Origin: Sisyra terminalis
Lineage: Eukaryota > Arthropoda > Insecta > Neuroptera > Sisyridae
Reading direction: 5' to 3'
Assembly (NCBI GenBank): GCA_958496175.1
Contig: OY292277.1
Span: 34,607,050-34,671,049 of the forward strand
DNA: 64,000 nucleotides
Under the pieces are notes generated by a model. That model was not told the origin of the DNA and ran no database searches. It saw only the letters and a list, made by a program, of their open reading frames with translations. Within the stretch, counting starts at the first letter, position 1. The number at the start of each line of letters is the position of its first letter. This document shows, piece by piece, positions 35,275-47,160 of this stretch. The translations under genes and the position numbers were made by a program.

Positions 35275-35418
35275 GGTCCGACTTTCGAAGTTGGATCTAA
35301 AGTCGGACCGTGAATGGTGTTGTTGGAAGTTGGATGTCTAGTTGGACTATTGGGATCATTTAGACGATCCAACTAGAAGATCCAGCTAGTAGTCCGACTA
35401 GCAGTACTGCTAGTCGGA
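35275..35418. repeat. Cluster of three perfect palindromes
   Basis: GGTCCGACTTT (35275-35285) pairs with AAAGTCGGACC (35299-35309). CTAGTTGGA (35338-35346) pairs with TCCAACTAG (35368-35376). TCCGACTAGCAGT and its exact complement form an uninterrupted 26-bp palindrome (35393-35418). GTGAATGG follows GGACC at 35310 and recurs at about 35421. The block is far richer in GC than its flanks. A MITE or transposon subterminal region is the likely origin; class unknown. Confidence 0.6.
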
Positions 35419-35445
35419 GCGTGAATGGTCAATGGTAATGTAAGT

Positions 35446-35740
35446 TAACTAATAGAGTGGTCTCCTATACTAAAGTACTTAGGAGTGGCGTTGGACCACA
35501 AATTAACATTCATTGCTCGTATAAATAATCTAAGGCAAAGAAAGAAGAGTCTAATTATGGCCCTATTCCCTTTGCTAAATAGAAATAGTATAGTAAGTAT
35601 AAAAAACGAAATTCTTTTGTACAAAGATCAATGCTCACGTATTATGCTGCACCTTGCTGGGGTTTTATTAGGGAGACGAATCAAAAATCTAAATCCAGGA
35701 CTCTATTAGCCAACAAAATTTCAAAGTTAGAATTTTTCAA
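35446..35740 (+). pseudogene. LINE ORF2 relic (after RT domain, Jockey/I type)
   Basis: The frame reads WSPILKYLGVALDHKLTF, then RINNLRQRKKSL, FPLLNRNSIVSIKNEILLYK and LHLAGVLLG. This is the arrangement found just C-terminal to the reverse-transcriptase catalytic core in Jockey/I-group LINEs (KYLGV.LD.KLTF..HI ... LYPLL.R.S.LS..NK..LYK ... Y..P.WG). The copy lacks the RT palm and endonuclease. Frames break after about 35709. Confidence 0.75.
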
Positions 35741-36190
35741 AATTTTCTTTTAGTAATCGTTGGCAAATCATTCGTAGAGGTTTATAAAAGAATCGTTTCG
35801 TTTGTGACAAAATGGTTTTCTAAAGAAGGTTTTCTAAATCCTCTCTTGAGGATTTGGAAAATATTTTCTGCACTTTCCAAACGAGTCAACTTTTCCAAAT
35901 GAACAAAAATGAAAACAACATTGATTACGATTATAATTATATATGAATACGATTATACATTAATTTTCCTCATTTGTGAAAATCAACTTTTCTCACAATA
36001 AGTTTTTAAACTCATAAAAGCCCGTTGTTTAAAGTTTTGAATTCTAAAATTTATTACTCGTGTAACTTATTATTAAATATATTATGTATACCTATATTAT
36101 TAACTTAACTTATTAACTCCTGCTCATTCAAAACAATTTTTTCATAATTTAGCCGAAACGTTCCCAGATACATTTTAATTAAGCGACAAC

Positions 36191-36515
36191 ATGTATTAAT
36201 GGATAATTATTTATGTCGTTTGACTCAATTTCTTTATTTCCTTATTTAATACAACACATTTTAACAGTCGCTACATATTTGCAAAAAAAGATCCTATATG
36301 AATACCGAGAAAGAATATCAAATATATTAAGCTTACAATCTGGATTTAACTATTATCTTTCATGACAAATTATTTAAAACAAACACCCAATATGGAATTT
36401 GTTTACACAATAAAACATAACATGAATATGATAACCAAAGATTGTTGAAAGGCGTTGTAATAATAAAGAAATTGAGTCATACGACAGTAAAAATTTCTCA
36501 TTAATTCATTAATTG
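36191..36515. mobile_element. MITE-like element with ~55-bp inverted ends
   Basis: The left arm (36199-36254, ATTTATGTCGTTTGACTCAA, TTTCTTTATT, ATACAAC) is repeated inversely at about 36454-36505. The interior is non-coding. A one-ended relative occurs at 28931-28990. Confidence 0.5.
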
Positions 36516-38929
36516 AGACTTGGAATTAAAAAAAAAAATATTTGTCACTGTGAAGTGTGCGTAGAATTCTATCTAAGATATCAGTAAAATAAATGTGTTA
36601 CATCAAAACACAAGAGAATAAAACATTATGTTATTCATCAATGTAATTATCTTATAAATTTCGGGGTATTTTAACGTCGTTTTGCAGTTAAAGTTCGTCT
36701 GGGACTTTTACTACTAATTGTATTAATATACAATGTATATATTTGAGGATATATATATATATATATTTGTTTTATATCTACATATCAAATTTCATCAAAA
36801 TTGGCTCAGCTATTCTTGACTTATATAAAGACATAGACTGACTAACAAAAGTAGTAAAGTCTGAGTAAGAACATCTTAAATTTATAAAAAAATTTAAACA
36901 AAAAGTGGGTCAAAAATTAATTACCAAGATGCAAGAATTTTAGATATTTGATCTGTAGATTAGAGTTTTCGGTAAGCTTATTGCTTATATGCATTCTTCA
37001 CAAATTTATTGCGATCAATGAAAGAAAATTGCTCATACGCATGGATCATGCACGGTCTAACAGCATTGTTTAAATGTTTGTTTTTCCCTAATAATTGATA
37101 TTTTTTGTTGATACAATTGAATACATAATCGTTTGGGTATAGCAAATGGGAGAACTGTTGGATTTGTGCAGCAAATCAATTCTCTTTTCCATCATTTTCA
37201 CTCATTTTTTCTTTGCTTTATATTCTTCCGCTCAATAAAATGTTTCTTATCACATACGTTTTTCTTCTTCTCCAGCAAATTTATACCAAGAAAAAAAAAA
37301 CATTTTTTCCAGAATTTTATAAATGCTATGAGTTCTCCAGAAATATATTTACTATATCACGTTCCAATAAAAATAATTGTAGAGATAAATTTTTCATTGG
37401 AATCTTTAGTTGTTCACACTCAACCATAAATATCATTAATCTTTAACACAAGCCAAGTTATTGTAGGATTCTCCCGCCTTTTCCTCTTTTTTATATAACG
37501 ATTTCTGATTTATTATTAAGTTTTTGTGTATGGTATCTTTTTTTGTATAAAATCTGAAAGAAAAAGGATAAAAACATCAATCACAATGCATAATGCTTGT
37601 ATGTTGATTGCAAAACTCAGAAGTAAGCTTCGGTTTGTTGATTATTATGGCTGAAAAACCTTGAAATTTGTAGACGAATTGTATTGAAAGCTTTGCAAGC
37701 ATTAATAAAGTCCATTTACATTTGAAGAGAATTTTGTCGAAAAGTTGAATTACTCGTAGAATATATAAACAATACTCTAAGTATAATTTATCACTAAATA
37801 TCGCAGTCTAGGTAATCTCTTTTCCATTAAAAGGTTTCATGGGTTTAATCGGAGAAAAAACGGCCTATTTGCAGCATTTTTTTTTCATATGTAAAAAATA
37901 TTTTATTTAAACTTTCTTTTGTTTTAGACATGCACATTTGACAAAGAATGTCTGAAATTTTCGTAGAAACATATTGAAAACTACGCCATTGGGACGTCAT
38001 TTCGGGTAATCCTTCGGAAAAAAGGTGTATCCGCATTGACAGCAGAACTCATGAAAGAATCATCCGAAGTGAAAAAAAACGTGTTTTAGTTAAGACCGTA
38101 TACTAGAATTTAAACAATGAAAAAAAAACGTAAAATTGGATTATTGATCAACTTTTTTACAAAAAAATGGATATTTCGGTGAAATTTGCTCTACATTTTT
38201 TTTAAATAATTGTAATAAAAAAAATTCTTCGTTCAAGTCCTTGTGAATTGTATCTTGAAGACCTGTGTACAACTTCATCAAAATCAATTGAGTAGTTCTT
38301 GAGAAATCTTAATAACTGACTTTGAAAGCACAGTTTTGAGAAAAACGCGACAAAATACGAGCAATTGCACCAATAGACCTGCGGTGCGCTGAGCTTTCTA
38401 AGACTATACCTCCGAAATTATTACTTGAATCATCTCAAAAATTGAGGACAATATGTTAAAATTAATAAGACAAAAAAAACATTTTTTTAAGCCGTGAAAC
38501 TCAATGTAACCCCTCAAGAGCAACCTAGGATTCAATGAAATATCTTTTTTTGAAATGAAAACTTTTTTAGCATCGTTGTGATTTGAAACTTCATGATACG
38601 AAAATGTGACATTAAAAAGAGATAAACATATAAAGCTATGAGATTTAAGGAACGAGAGAATGAAATAGAAAACAATACAGTGTTCTTATATATGTGTGCG
38701 CCTGCGTTTTATGCTACTTGGGAATAATCGTTCCAACAACCGTCATGAAATTTGTATTGTTTACATAAACATTTTATTATTTTAATAAAAATATTTTTAA
38801 AGTATGTTGAAAACGAATACAGAATATTATCGTGGTTATCGAAAAAAAAATAAGACTAAAAAAACCGCAAAAAGTTCATAAACGAAAAGGTAATAAAATG
38901 CCCCTCTGAGGTTTCGCAAATTCTTAACA
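36516..38929. other. Intron part, possible unclassified repeat at 37830-38690
   Basis: The segment around 38240-38450 (AATTGAGTAGTTCTTGAGAA, CAGTTTTGAGAAAAACGCG) has the flavour of a dispersed insect transposon 3' region, but no copy is present in the window to compare. A run of AT dinucleotides lies at about 36750-36770. No coding frame was supported. Confidence 0.25.
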
Positions 38930-39530
38930 AGATAAATTTTCAAAGATTTTAAGTGGAGTATTTATTGTAAATATTGTATAAGATGCAACAATTTCTTTGA
39001 TTGAGTTTCTGGAAACCAAATTTAATTTACAAATTTGTAGCAGTCATACTGTATCATCAAGATAAAACTGGTAGTTGACGGTAATTTGAGAGTAATTTTC
39101 AGTCATCTAGATGTGATTGACTGTTGATGGGAACGCCCTCTCTATGTTTTCTGCTTGGTTCTTCTACTGATTTTCAATCACTCAGCTTTGTTTGACTGAA
39201 TTTGGAAACGCTTTCTCGATGTTGTCTGCTCGGTTCTTCCACTCGACATAATTATTTGTATGTTATCGCTATATATCTATTGAACAAATCAAAATTAAAT
39301 TATTTATTTCATTCTTTAGTTACCATAAGTTTCTCAAATCATTTATCGAAACTGCAATTTTGAAGTCTGCAAAAATCTATAACATATAAGGGATTAAATG
39401 TAAAATAGTTTTTAAACTTGGTATCAATATTATCATAATTAAACCCTGCAATTATCCTACTTTTCCTGAAGTTCAAATTTTTGACGGTTTCACTTCTATC
39501 TTTTGTGAACTTCACACTTTATTTTTTTGA
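38930..39530 (+). repeat. Dispersed repeat family C, copy 2
   Basis: Direct counterpart of 11790-12260. It carries an extra stretch, 39110-39245, that contains a tandem duplication. Confidence 0.5.
39112..39246 (+). repeat. Two-copy tandem duplication of ~65-70 bp
   Basis: Units start near GATTGACTGTTGATGGGAAC (39115) and GTTTGACTGAATTTGGAAAC (39188), and each continues with a CGC..TCTC.ATGTT.TCTGC and GGTTCTTC.ACT block. The second unit is diverged. Confidence 0.5.
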
Positions 39531-40948
39531 ATAATCTAAGAAATATTCCAATAATGTTTTACCTTAAATAATGGAACATAAGAATATCCAAAATTAATAA
39601 TAAAAAACTTTTGTATATCATAGAAAATTTTCTTTTATATGAGAATGTAGTTTTAATGCCTACTGATTACTGTTTAAAACTTTTAACCCAATAAACAATT
39701 AATCCATTTACTTCCTTTGTTTGAAATTAAAGCTGGAAAAGTCAGTACAAACAAACCCAACTCTAGGACTGCATTTCACTGGTGAAACTAATGAAAAACG
39801 GCATTAATTTTTATCCAATTTTCAAGCATACAAGTGTTAATGGTTTTAATCAAAACAAATTGAAATTGGATAAAGATATATTAGTTTTTTTTAATTACTT
39901 TTTTCCCCTACTTGTACAACACACTCATGAAGCTTAGGTCGTTTCATTGTTCATGTTTACTCATTAGATTCGTTATTACGTATTCAAAATTTAAATAAGC
40001 GTTTGTATTATACAGTTTATAACGCTACCACCGTGAAAATTTGACGTAAGATTATAATGACTGTATCATACAATGACAGAACAACAAAGGCCATAGAATG
40101 ATAAGAATTGTGAATTGGCCTCAGAAAGGTATTTAAATCATTAGGAGGATATGTTGGTACTAAAAAGCTTCTCTGGTTCACGCTAACAGTTTCAGCCTTC
40201 TATCTCTGTTTATTTGGAAAAAAATCGAAAAAACCGAGAATTAATTTTTTTCCTCAAAAATAGCTGAACCGAATAAACTGATACTTACCTACACATTAAA
40301 GTAGTTTATATAAATAAAATTTTCTCAGGAAAAAAAATTATCTTGGTTATTAATATTTCAAAATTACGATGATTTCAGTCTTTTTTTATTACTTCCTACG
40401 GTAATTTTTTTTTAAATTTTTAAGATATTATTTATGCTTTGTCGATGTTTAATCATTTCTCAAAGTTGAAAATGATCGAAAAAAACTTCATATCAAAAAA
40501 AAAAAGCTTTAACAAAAAATAGAGCTGAAGAAAAAGGAACTGATCAAAAAATAAGTAAAAAACTCCTCAATTATTGTGAATTACTTATTTTGCGTCGGTG
40601 TCAAGATATCAAATATATGACTTAATTGTTTTAAGCATAGAATAATAAGAGTTTTAGATCAACTTATTTGTACCATGCGATTGGTATCTCAGATCTAGCG
40701 CAAGTTTTAAAAAAAACTTGTTTTATCTATTTCAATAATTGTTTTGCTTTTATGTTTGACGTCGACCCAAAATTATTTTAAGATATTAGTTATTAAGTTT
40801 TCTTTTTTATTTACGCTCTTAAGTTTTCGTTGGTGATTTTTTCAGTAAAATTTTCTAAGGATGAAGATGAAGCTTTAACTACCATTATAACTTTTCAGAA
40901 TATTCACTGTTTTATAATATCGTTTATTTAAATTTGCCGGTTCGAATT
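39531..40948. other. Intron part without recognised element
   Basis: No supported feature. Confidence 0.3.
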
Positions 40949-40950
40949 TA

Positions 40951-41609
40951 ACGTCCATCAATTAAACTTGACACTTTTGGAATTTGTACGTTCATAAACG
41001 CAAAATATTTTGTTCTTGTTTTTTTTTATGTGGGGAAAATAAATTTTGCTCACATTTTTCCAGAAAAACCCTATTTATTACAAAGTTGATATTAAGAGCT
41101 TTTCTATAAATATTAAAATTTCAATTTTTTTGCGCGTTGGTGTTATTTTGTCGCTCGAGAGTTCTGAAAGAAAAATTTCTGTCACTGGCATATTTTTCCG
41201 GCAAACTTTATCCAAAAGAAAAAGGAAATACTCGATTAAGAGAAATTTCCAAATACAGAAATTTCGATTTTTTGCACCATAATTGGTGAACTTTTGTCGC
41301 TCGTGAGTTTTCAAAGATAGAATTTTATAGCTTCCATATTTTTCCGAAAAATAACGTTGAAAGAAAAAGCTTTATTTGACGTTTCTTAAATATTGAAAAT
41401 TCGAAATTTTTATTTTACCAATAATTGGTGTTTCTTTGCCACTTGAAAGTTATGAAAGAAAAAAAAAACACTTGCATATTTTCCCGGAAAAGAATAATTT
41501 AAAGAAAAAGCTTGATTTGGGTCATTATCCAAATACTGAAATTTTGGAGTATTTTGTTTTGCAGTTATTTTTAAAAATTCCAGAAGTACAATGCTAAGTT
41601 GATGGACGT
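40951..41609. mobile_element. TIR element with internal tandem units, complete copy
   Basis: The left end ACGTCCATCAATTAAACTTG...ACTTTTGGAATTT (40951-40992) and the right end (41573-41609), which reads ACGTCCATCAACTTAGCATT...ACTTCTGGAATTTTT on the minus strand, form ~40-bp terminal inverted repeats. The ~580 bp between consists of degenerate ~130-150 bp units. No coding capacity; open frames on either strand at 41046-41664 are repeat by-products. This copy defines the element borders for the family. Confidence 0.65.
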
Positions 41610-41961
41610 CCAAATTTGGGAATCCCAAATAACTATATTTTAAAGAAAATAGCTGCAAATTCAAACTAATCTCTCAAGACCTTTTTTTAAACATATCCTT
41701 AACTAAATTCAAAACAATAGCTTCAGCGAATCATACAAAATGTTTCCTCAATTTTCTAATGGTTGGAAAATATTCTAGTTACTTTTATTGTACGAGTTAA
41801 TTTTTCATTTTTTTAGATATATTTTCTGATAGGATTGTGTTTATTTTTATTAGTTTACTGGCATTCTCGATTAGTTACACTTAGTTAAAATTTATAAGAT
41901 GCCTCTACAAATGTTCATTTTCGGAAAATATTTGAATTGCCCTGAAAAGTGAACTCGATTA

Positions 41962-43576
41962 CAGTCGAAATCTGACCTCGGTCAAATGCAGTCCAAACGC
42001 AGTAGATCTATAACAGTGAAAATCAAGATTAAACTAAAAATAGTGAAACCGACAATAACCAAGCCAGGCCCAAATTCGCTCACAACCCGGTGAGTGAACC
42101 ATTCAAATAAACACCAAAAACATCACTAAAACCTACTAAAAACCAAAAAAATGACCACGACCATTTCCAATAACACCTCATCATACGCACAAATAACTAA
42201 TACAAAAATAGCAGATTACAGAAAAGCAGTTGGACATCAAATCGACCCAAGAAATATCATGTTTGCATCCCGACTGTCTAACAATCGTATCTGTATATAT
42301 CTAAAATCAACTGATACCGTCGACACATACATAAACAATTTCAAAAACATTACAGTAAATGAGACGACCATATCATGGAGGCGATTAATTGCTCCAACAA
42401 CGAAACTTATCATTTCAAACGTTTGCCCGTCTATTCCACACCATATTATTATAGCTGTATTGGCCCAAACAGGATTAGAAATCATGTCCGGGATGCAATT
42501 CATTCGAATAGGAATGCAGGAGGAGAGATTTAAACATATCTATTGCTTTAGACGATTCGTATTCGTCAAAGCATATGACCCCAAAATCCACCCAGACTCT
42601 CATACCAAAAATACCAACACAGTCAATCGCTCCGATGAACACCAACTCAATCCCGACAGCGATACCACGAACACCATATCAAAACCAATTATTTTAAATA
42701 CCAATAATCAAAACTCTATCATTTCCCAATCAGAATCACCAACAATAGAAAATAACAAAATAAATTTAACCCAGACCACCAGACACAACGAAGTGGACAA
42801 AGTTACCGAAATGCCACCCCCAATAACTATTAAAAATGATAATAATAAACCCCATCCCAAGAGAGTAAAGAGAACCCGACAGCCGACAGTATCAAACTCA
42901 TCATCTGAAGGTATTAAAGGAAACAATCAATCCCAGTCAGAAATTGCCGATGAGGATACTAATGTTAACAGCAGCTTGGAACAAATGGGAAACAAAGAGT
43001 GTACCACCAGACGACAGGTTAGAAAAAAGATTAAATCCAAATCAAAAAAAGCAGAAAACGAAACTTCTGAGGAAGAGGATAGGGCCACAATCAAAAGTGG
43101 TCTAATTCAATCCCAACTCAATCTCCCACTAAACATAGACCAGATAAGGAATATCATGGAAAATGCCCGCAGCAACCAAGACCTAAACGATTTGGCCCTG
43201 GATTACTCCACAAGCGTAGAAGACCTCATCAGCACACTTCAACAACTCCACCCAAAAATGAGCCCAAGTTTAAAAAACAGATGCACTCGGCTAATCAAAA
43301 GACTGCAAGAACACGAAACCCAAAACTTAACAACCCCACTCTTATACACAAACCGCCATAAATTTTTCCATAAATTCATACCACCAAAGAATTTTATCGG
43401 AGTATATTCGAATATATTCAATGACTAGAATAATCTATTTTAATCTTTTTAAATCTATTTAAGTCTGTTTTAATAATTTTTATGTTAAAGATGAATGTAA
43501 ATTTGTAAAAGCTATCAAATTTTAGTCGCTAATGACCAAGCTGTTGAAGCGACTTAAAATAAATAAATAAAAAAAA
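41962..43576 (+). mobile_element. LINE-type insertion carrying ORF1 only, with perfect 12-bp target duplication
   Basis: TGAACTCGATTA occurs at 41950-41961 and again, identically, at 43577-43588. Between them lies a 1615-bp unit starting CAGTC, an initiator-like 5' end as in I/Jockey-group LINEs, and ending in AAATAAATAAATAAAAAAA. Just before the tail, GTCGCTAATGACC and GGTT-like/GAAGCGAC sequences can form a small 3' stem-loop typical of these LINEs. There is a 189-bp 5' leader, one intact ORF and a ~150-bp 3' UTR. Reverse transcriptase and endonuclease are wholly absent. The exact duplication and open ORF mark it as young. Confidence 0.8.
42151..43428 (+). CDS. LINE ORF1 (gag-like nucleic-acid-binding protein), 425 aa
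   Basis: Intact from the ATG at 42151 (context AAAAAATGACC) to TAG at 43426-43428. Residues ~25-85 and ~85-141 look like two consecutive RRM-type folds; the second includes KLIISNVCPSIPHHIIIAVL and YCFRRFVFVKAYD, a pattern I associate with ORF1 proteins of insect Jockey/I-group LINEs. Residues ~145-235 are Asn/Thr/Ser-rich. Basic clusters follow at 233-244 (KPHPKRVKRTRQ) and 287-300, then an acidic patch and a helical C-terminus (residues 325-390). The CCHC zinc knuckles usual after the RRM region in this group are absent. The product would bind the element RNA. As no ORF2 follows, mobility would require an enzyme from another element. Family assignment is by pattern recognition only. Confidence 0.7.
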   Translation: MTTTISNNTSSYAQITNTKIADYRKAVGHQIDPRNIMFASRLSNNRICIYLKSTDTVDTYINNFKNITVNETTISWRRLIAPTTKLIISNVCPSIPHHIIIAVLAQTGLEIMSGMQFIRIGMQEERFKHIYCFRRFVFVKAYDPKIHPDSHTKNTNTVNRSDEHQLNPDSDTTNTISKPIILNTNNQNSIISQSESPTIENNKINLTQTTRHNEVDKVTEMPPPITIKNDNNKPHPKRVKRTRQPTVSNSSSEGIKGNNQSQSEIADEDTNVNSSLEQMGNKECTTRRQVRKKIKSKSKKAENETSEEEDRATIKSGLIQSQLNLPLNIDQIRNIMENARSNQDLNDLALDYSTSVEDLISTLQQLHPKMSPSLKNRCTRLIKRLQEHETQNLTTPLLYTNRHKFFHKFIPPKNFIGVYSNIFND

Positions 43577-43588
43577 TGAACTCGATTA

Positions 43589-45869
43589 GAAGAAAATAAT
43601 TGAATACTCAATGTATTTTGTCATAAAATTATGCATTATTTTTAGTTTGTGAGTTTTGTTATTGAAGGTATTTTTTCGTTTTTCAGTTCCTCTTTTCGTT
43701 GGATAAATTTTTAGTTTAAGAGTTTAGGAGATTAGAAGACCAAATTACAACCTCTTTTTTTCGAAAAACTCTTTCTTTTGGAATTTTGGAAATATCTGGT
43801 AGTCCAAAAAAACGTTATTTTTTATTTTCTGGGTATAACTTCAGACTTCCATAAAAATATTCTTTATGTGTCTTTATTTTTCTTGTCTACAAGGATTGTA
43901 ATGAAGTATCATTCGATCGGAACGTATATTTGATAAGATTCTATTTTCCGGAAAAATGATTCTGTGAAGATTCAGGAAAACTTTCAGCAAAGAAATTTAT
44001 TCAAAACAAAAGACAGAATCTTTTTCAATGAAATATTTTCGAGAACCCATTCTAAGTGAGCTTTTGTAGTTATAAAATGCCGCTACCGGTTCATATTGAT
44101 TTTCCTGATTTTTGGGAATGGAAAAATATTAAAATTGTATTCAATATTTATTTTGAGTCTCTAAATGATCTTTATATTCTTGAATAAAAAAAAATACGTT
44201 TAACATAATGGATTTTATTCCAAATTTAGTGTACAAGTCATAAATCATCCCCTATATTTTCAACCTTAGAGGACGATTTGTAATTTTAAATTTAAAGAAG
44301 ATAAACTGCAATGAACCCCTAAATAAAAAAAAGAATTATCAAAATCGGACTACTCTGTATAAAGTGGAGTTTATCATACCTACATTTATTTTTCATTTAA
44401 TATTTAAATTTTCAATATGTACTAAAAATAAATAAACAATAAGCAATAGTGAAGAGATTTAAAATAAAAACGCACATATTAAAAAAAGGTATTTGAATTA
44501 AAATGAGAACTTCCTATAAAAAACTTTTTTTTTTCGTACAAGGCCGATTTAACAATATTTATGCCATAAAAATAATAGAAATAAAAGTCTCACTTATATT
44601 GATTTTAGATCAACACGATTTCACACAACACGGCATTTTTAGGAATCCTTCTACCATGTTATTAGAGAATTAACTGTACATAATTGTCATTATATTTATT
44701 TTCTTCGTGCTCATATCTTTACTTTAATTTCTGGTTCACTGGCATAAATTATAAAATTGTTACGATTATTGAAACATTATCCTCGAAGTCGTCCATACTT
44801 AATTAGAATTTTCTTTTTTTTTTGGATCTTAAAAGCTAAGAAAAAAAAATCATTAATACTTACTAAAATTATAAAATTAAAATTTTAATTCTCTATTCAG
44901 CATTATTTTTAATAATACATTATCTCTCATTATCTCAGTATAAACTTTAAACAAAGGTTTGGATTAAAAAGGAATACTTTTTTTGTTAAATATATTTTCA
45001 CATTAATGCATTTTTGCTAAATTTTTAATATTACGAAAATAAAAGAATGCTTAAAACTTTTCCTTTCAAGTATTGCATAGAAAATCATAAGCCTTTCCTA
45101 AGAGCTCTATAAAGGTTTTATCCTGGTTAGATACTTCAAGTTGCAGTTGCATTTGGCTATTTTCCCTTCATATACCTTTGTAATCCCATCGCTCACATTT
45201 TTTAATTATATTTACATTAATTTTTCATACACTTAAAATCACAAAAAGAAAATTTTAGATTTCTTCTAATATTTTAACTTTTAAACAGATGCATTGTTAT
45301 TTAAAAAATGTTATTATCCTTTAAAGCACGTTTTACTGCAAAACTAACATAAAATTGAAAATTGCTGATTAATATACTAATCCATGGTTAGTTCAACCCT
45401 TTACGTCTTTTAAAGCTTAAACACGATTTTTTTAAAGTTGAAAATAAAAATTTCTAAATGTTTTGGTAAAACAACAGTAAGGAATGCTGAATCAATTTTG
45501 TTGGGACACTTGTTCATTATGTTGTAGCGATATTGGGGTGGTATCATTTAAACGGAAGTCTAGTAGGATTGTAACATTAGAAAATTTAACGAAACAAGAC
45601 ATCGAAATATTCGAAACATTCAAAGACCGGAATAAAGTTGTAACGATACGATGGAACAATTAAAAAGATAACAATATTCTAAGACAATCTCCCAGAAATC
45701 CGAGAAATTTTAGTATGTAATGTTACAATTTGTCATGTCATTAAAAGATAATTTAAAAACAAGTCACTGGTTACAAAATCAACTCGACAATGCTGGAAAA
45801 TTGTGTTTTACAGCGTTAATTTATTCAAGACAATAAGAACTTATTTACTGAATGAAGTTTTCAGGGTCC
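43589..45869. other. Intron part without recognised element
   Basis: AT-rich sequence with no supported coding or repeat feature. Confidence 0.3.
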
Positions 45870-46119
45870 AACAATGCTCGAAGACTTTCGATTGAAGGTC
45901 TCTCTTGGTTATGGTAACATCCGCTTAACTTTTCACAAAGTAAGCCTCTTTATATATACGTTTCATAACTATGATAGAGAATTGTTATTTGATACACATA
46001 ATTTTTCTAACGACTATCCCGAAAGAGATTTGAAGAGTCTCAATACTGCAGTCTTTAGTAAAACATGCTAACTGACCATATAATTGAATTCTCTTATTCG
46101 AATCTTTTATAAATCTCCA

Positions 46120-46760
46120 TCTAATAGGTTCGGGAATCCCACAGGGGAGCATACCAGGGTCCATCAAGATACATGATAAGCCACACATAGCAAATCTTTC
46201 AACATATACTTAAGTGATTTTCGCAAATGAAACTGAATTGCTAGTTCGAGAATACAGCCTTAATTCTGAGAAACTCAAAGCCATTACTAAAAATGAGGGA
46301 TCAAAATAAATTAGTTCAATTTTAACCCTTGTCACTTTCACAAATTTAAGAGATACCTGTTCTTCTGTTTACTAAAACGAACGTCATATTCCCCAAGTCT
46401 CTAAGGTCATATTTAAATATCCATCTAGACAGAATTTGAAGAAATTCTGGAGAAATTAACGGGAAGAAACTTGTCATACTAGGAGAAACTACAACCACAT
46501 TCTAAGACAACACAACTAGGGGTATTGGTCAAAAACTCTGGTGGTTTTTAGAGGAGAATAGGTCGCAACTGTTTCTGGACAGCAAATAAGCAATTTACAA
46601 AACTATACTAAAGCCTGTTTGGACTTATGACATTCTACTATGGAGAACCGCTAGCGGCTACAACATTGGGGTACTAAGAAGGTTTCAGTCCAGAATAACA
46701 AATGCGCTGCAGTATGGCACCAACTGTGGCATACAAAAACTTAGTTTGATAGTCTACAAT
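46120..46760 (+). pseudogene. LINE ORF2 reverse-transcriptase relic
   Basis: GIPQGSIPGS (from 46133) corresponds to the GVPQGSVLGP motif of LINE reverse transcriptases. FANETELL (from 46220) corresponds to the catalytic FADDTA.L motif, with both catalytic Asp residues changed to Asn and Glu. Downstream, YLNIHLDRI (about 46410), then FLEENRSQLFLDSK and TILKPVWTYDILLWRTASGY (46588-46650) with LRRFQSRITNALQ match the region after the RT core. Several frameshifts and stops separate these blocks, so the gene is dead. The order on one strand makes the identification firm although each block alone is short. 45874-46071 may be a more 5' part but is unrecognisable. Confidence 0.8.
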
Positions 46761-47133
46761 TTATTTCGAATCAGTGTTAATATATAATACACCTTGGCTA
46801 GTGCCGAAAAAAAATTGCGTTTCTTTTTGGGTTTTCTGTCTGATAGCACCTTCAATTTCCTACGTAGATTAATTCTTCTCGCCAACATTATCTATTTCTG
46901 GAAAGGTTCTTCAACGAAGTGTTAATGACTCATTTAAATTAATCCATGATTTCAATTCGCCTTTTTCTTCTTCTTTTGGAACTTTCCAGTTTCCCCTTTA
47001 CTACATCACGTATGAATTATTTTCTTCTCAAAATGTGATCCATCCCATTAACTTTTGGCCAAACCCTATAAAATCTCTAAAACAATATATTAATAGGCAA
47101 ATATATGATAGGCGCGTATCACGGATGATGATT
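46761..47133. other. Intron part without recognised element
   Basis: Possibly the interior of the hAT element whose right end lies at 47134-47160; no coding seen. Confidence 0.3.
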
Positions 47134-47160
47134 CCGCGTACTACAGTTTGGGAATCGCTG
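47134..47160 (-). repeat. hAT-type terminal inverted repeat
   Basis: On the minus strand it reads CAGCGATTCCCAAACTGTAG then TACGCGG, nearly the widespread hAT terminus CAG.G.TTCCCAAACTGTGG. Only one end could be found. Confidence 0.5.

Noticed and set aside
37133..37446. 98- and 77-codon overlapping ORFs
   Set aside because: Phe/Lys/Ile-rich strings without motif or start context.
42237..43421. Minus-strand ORFs of 60-88 codons inside the LINE ORF1
   Set aside because: Shadows of the 425-codon ORF on the plus strand.
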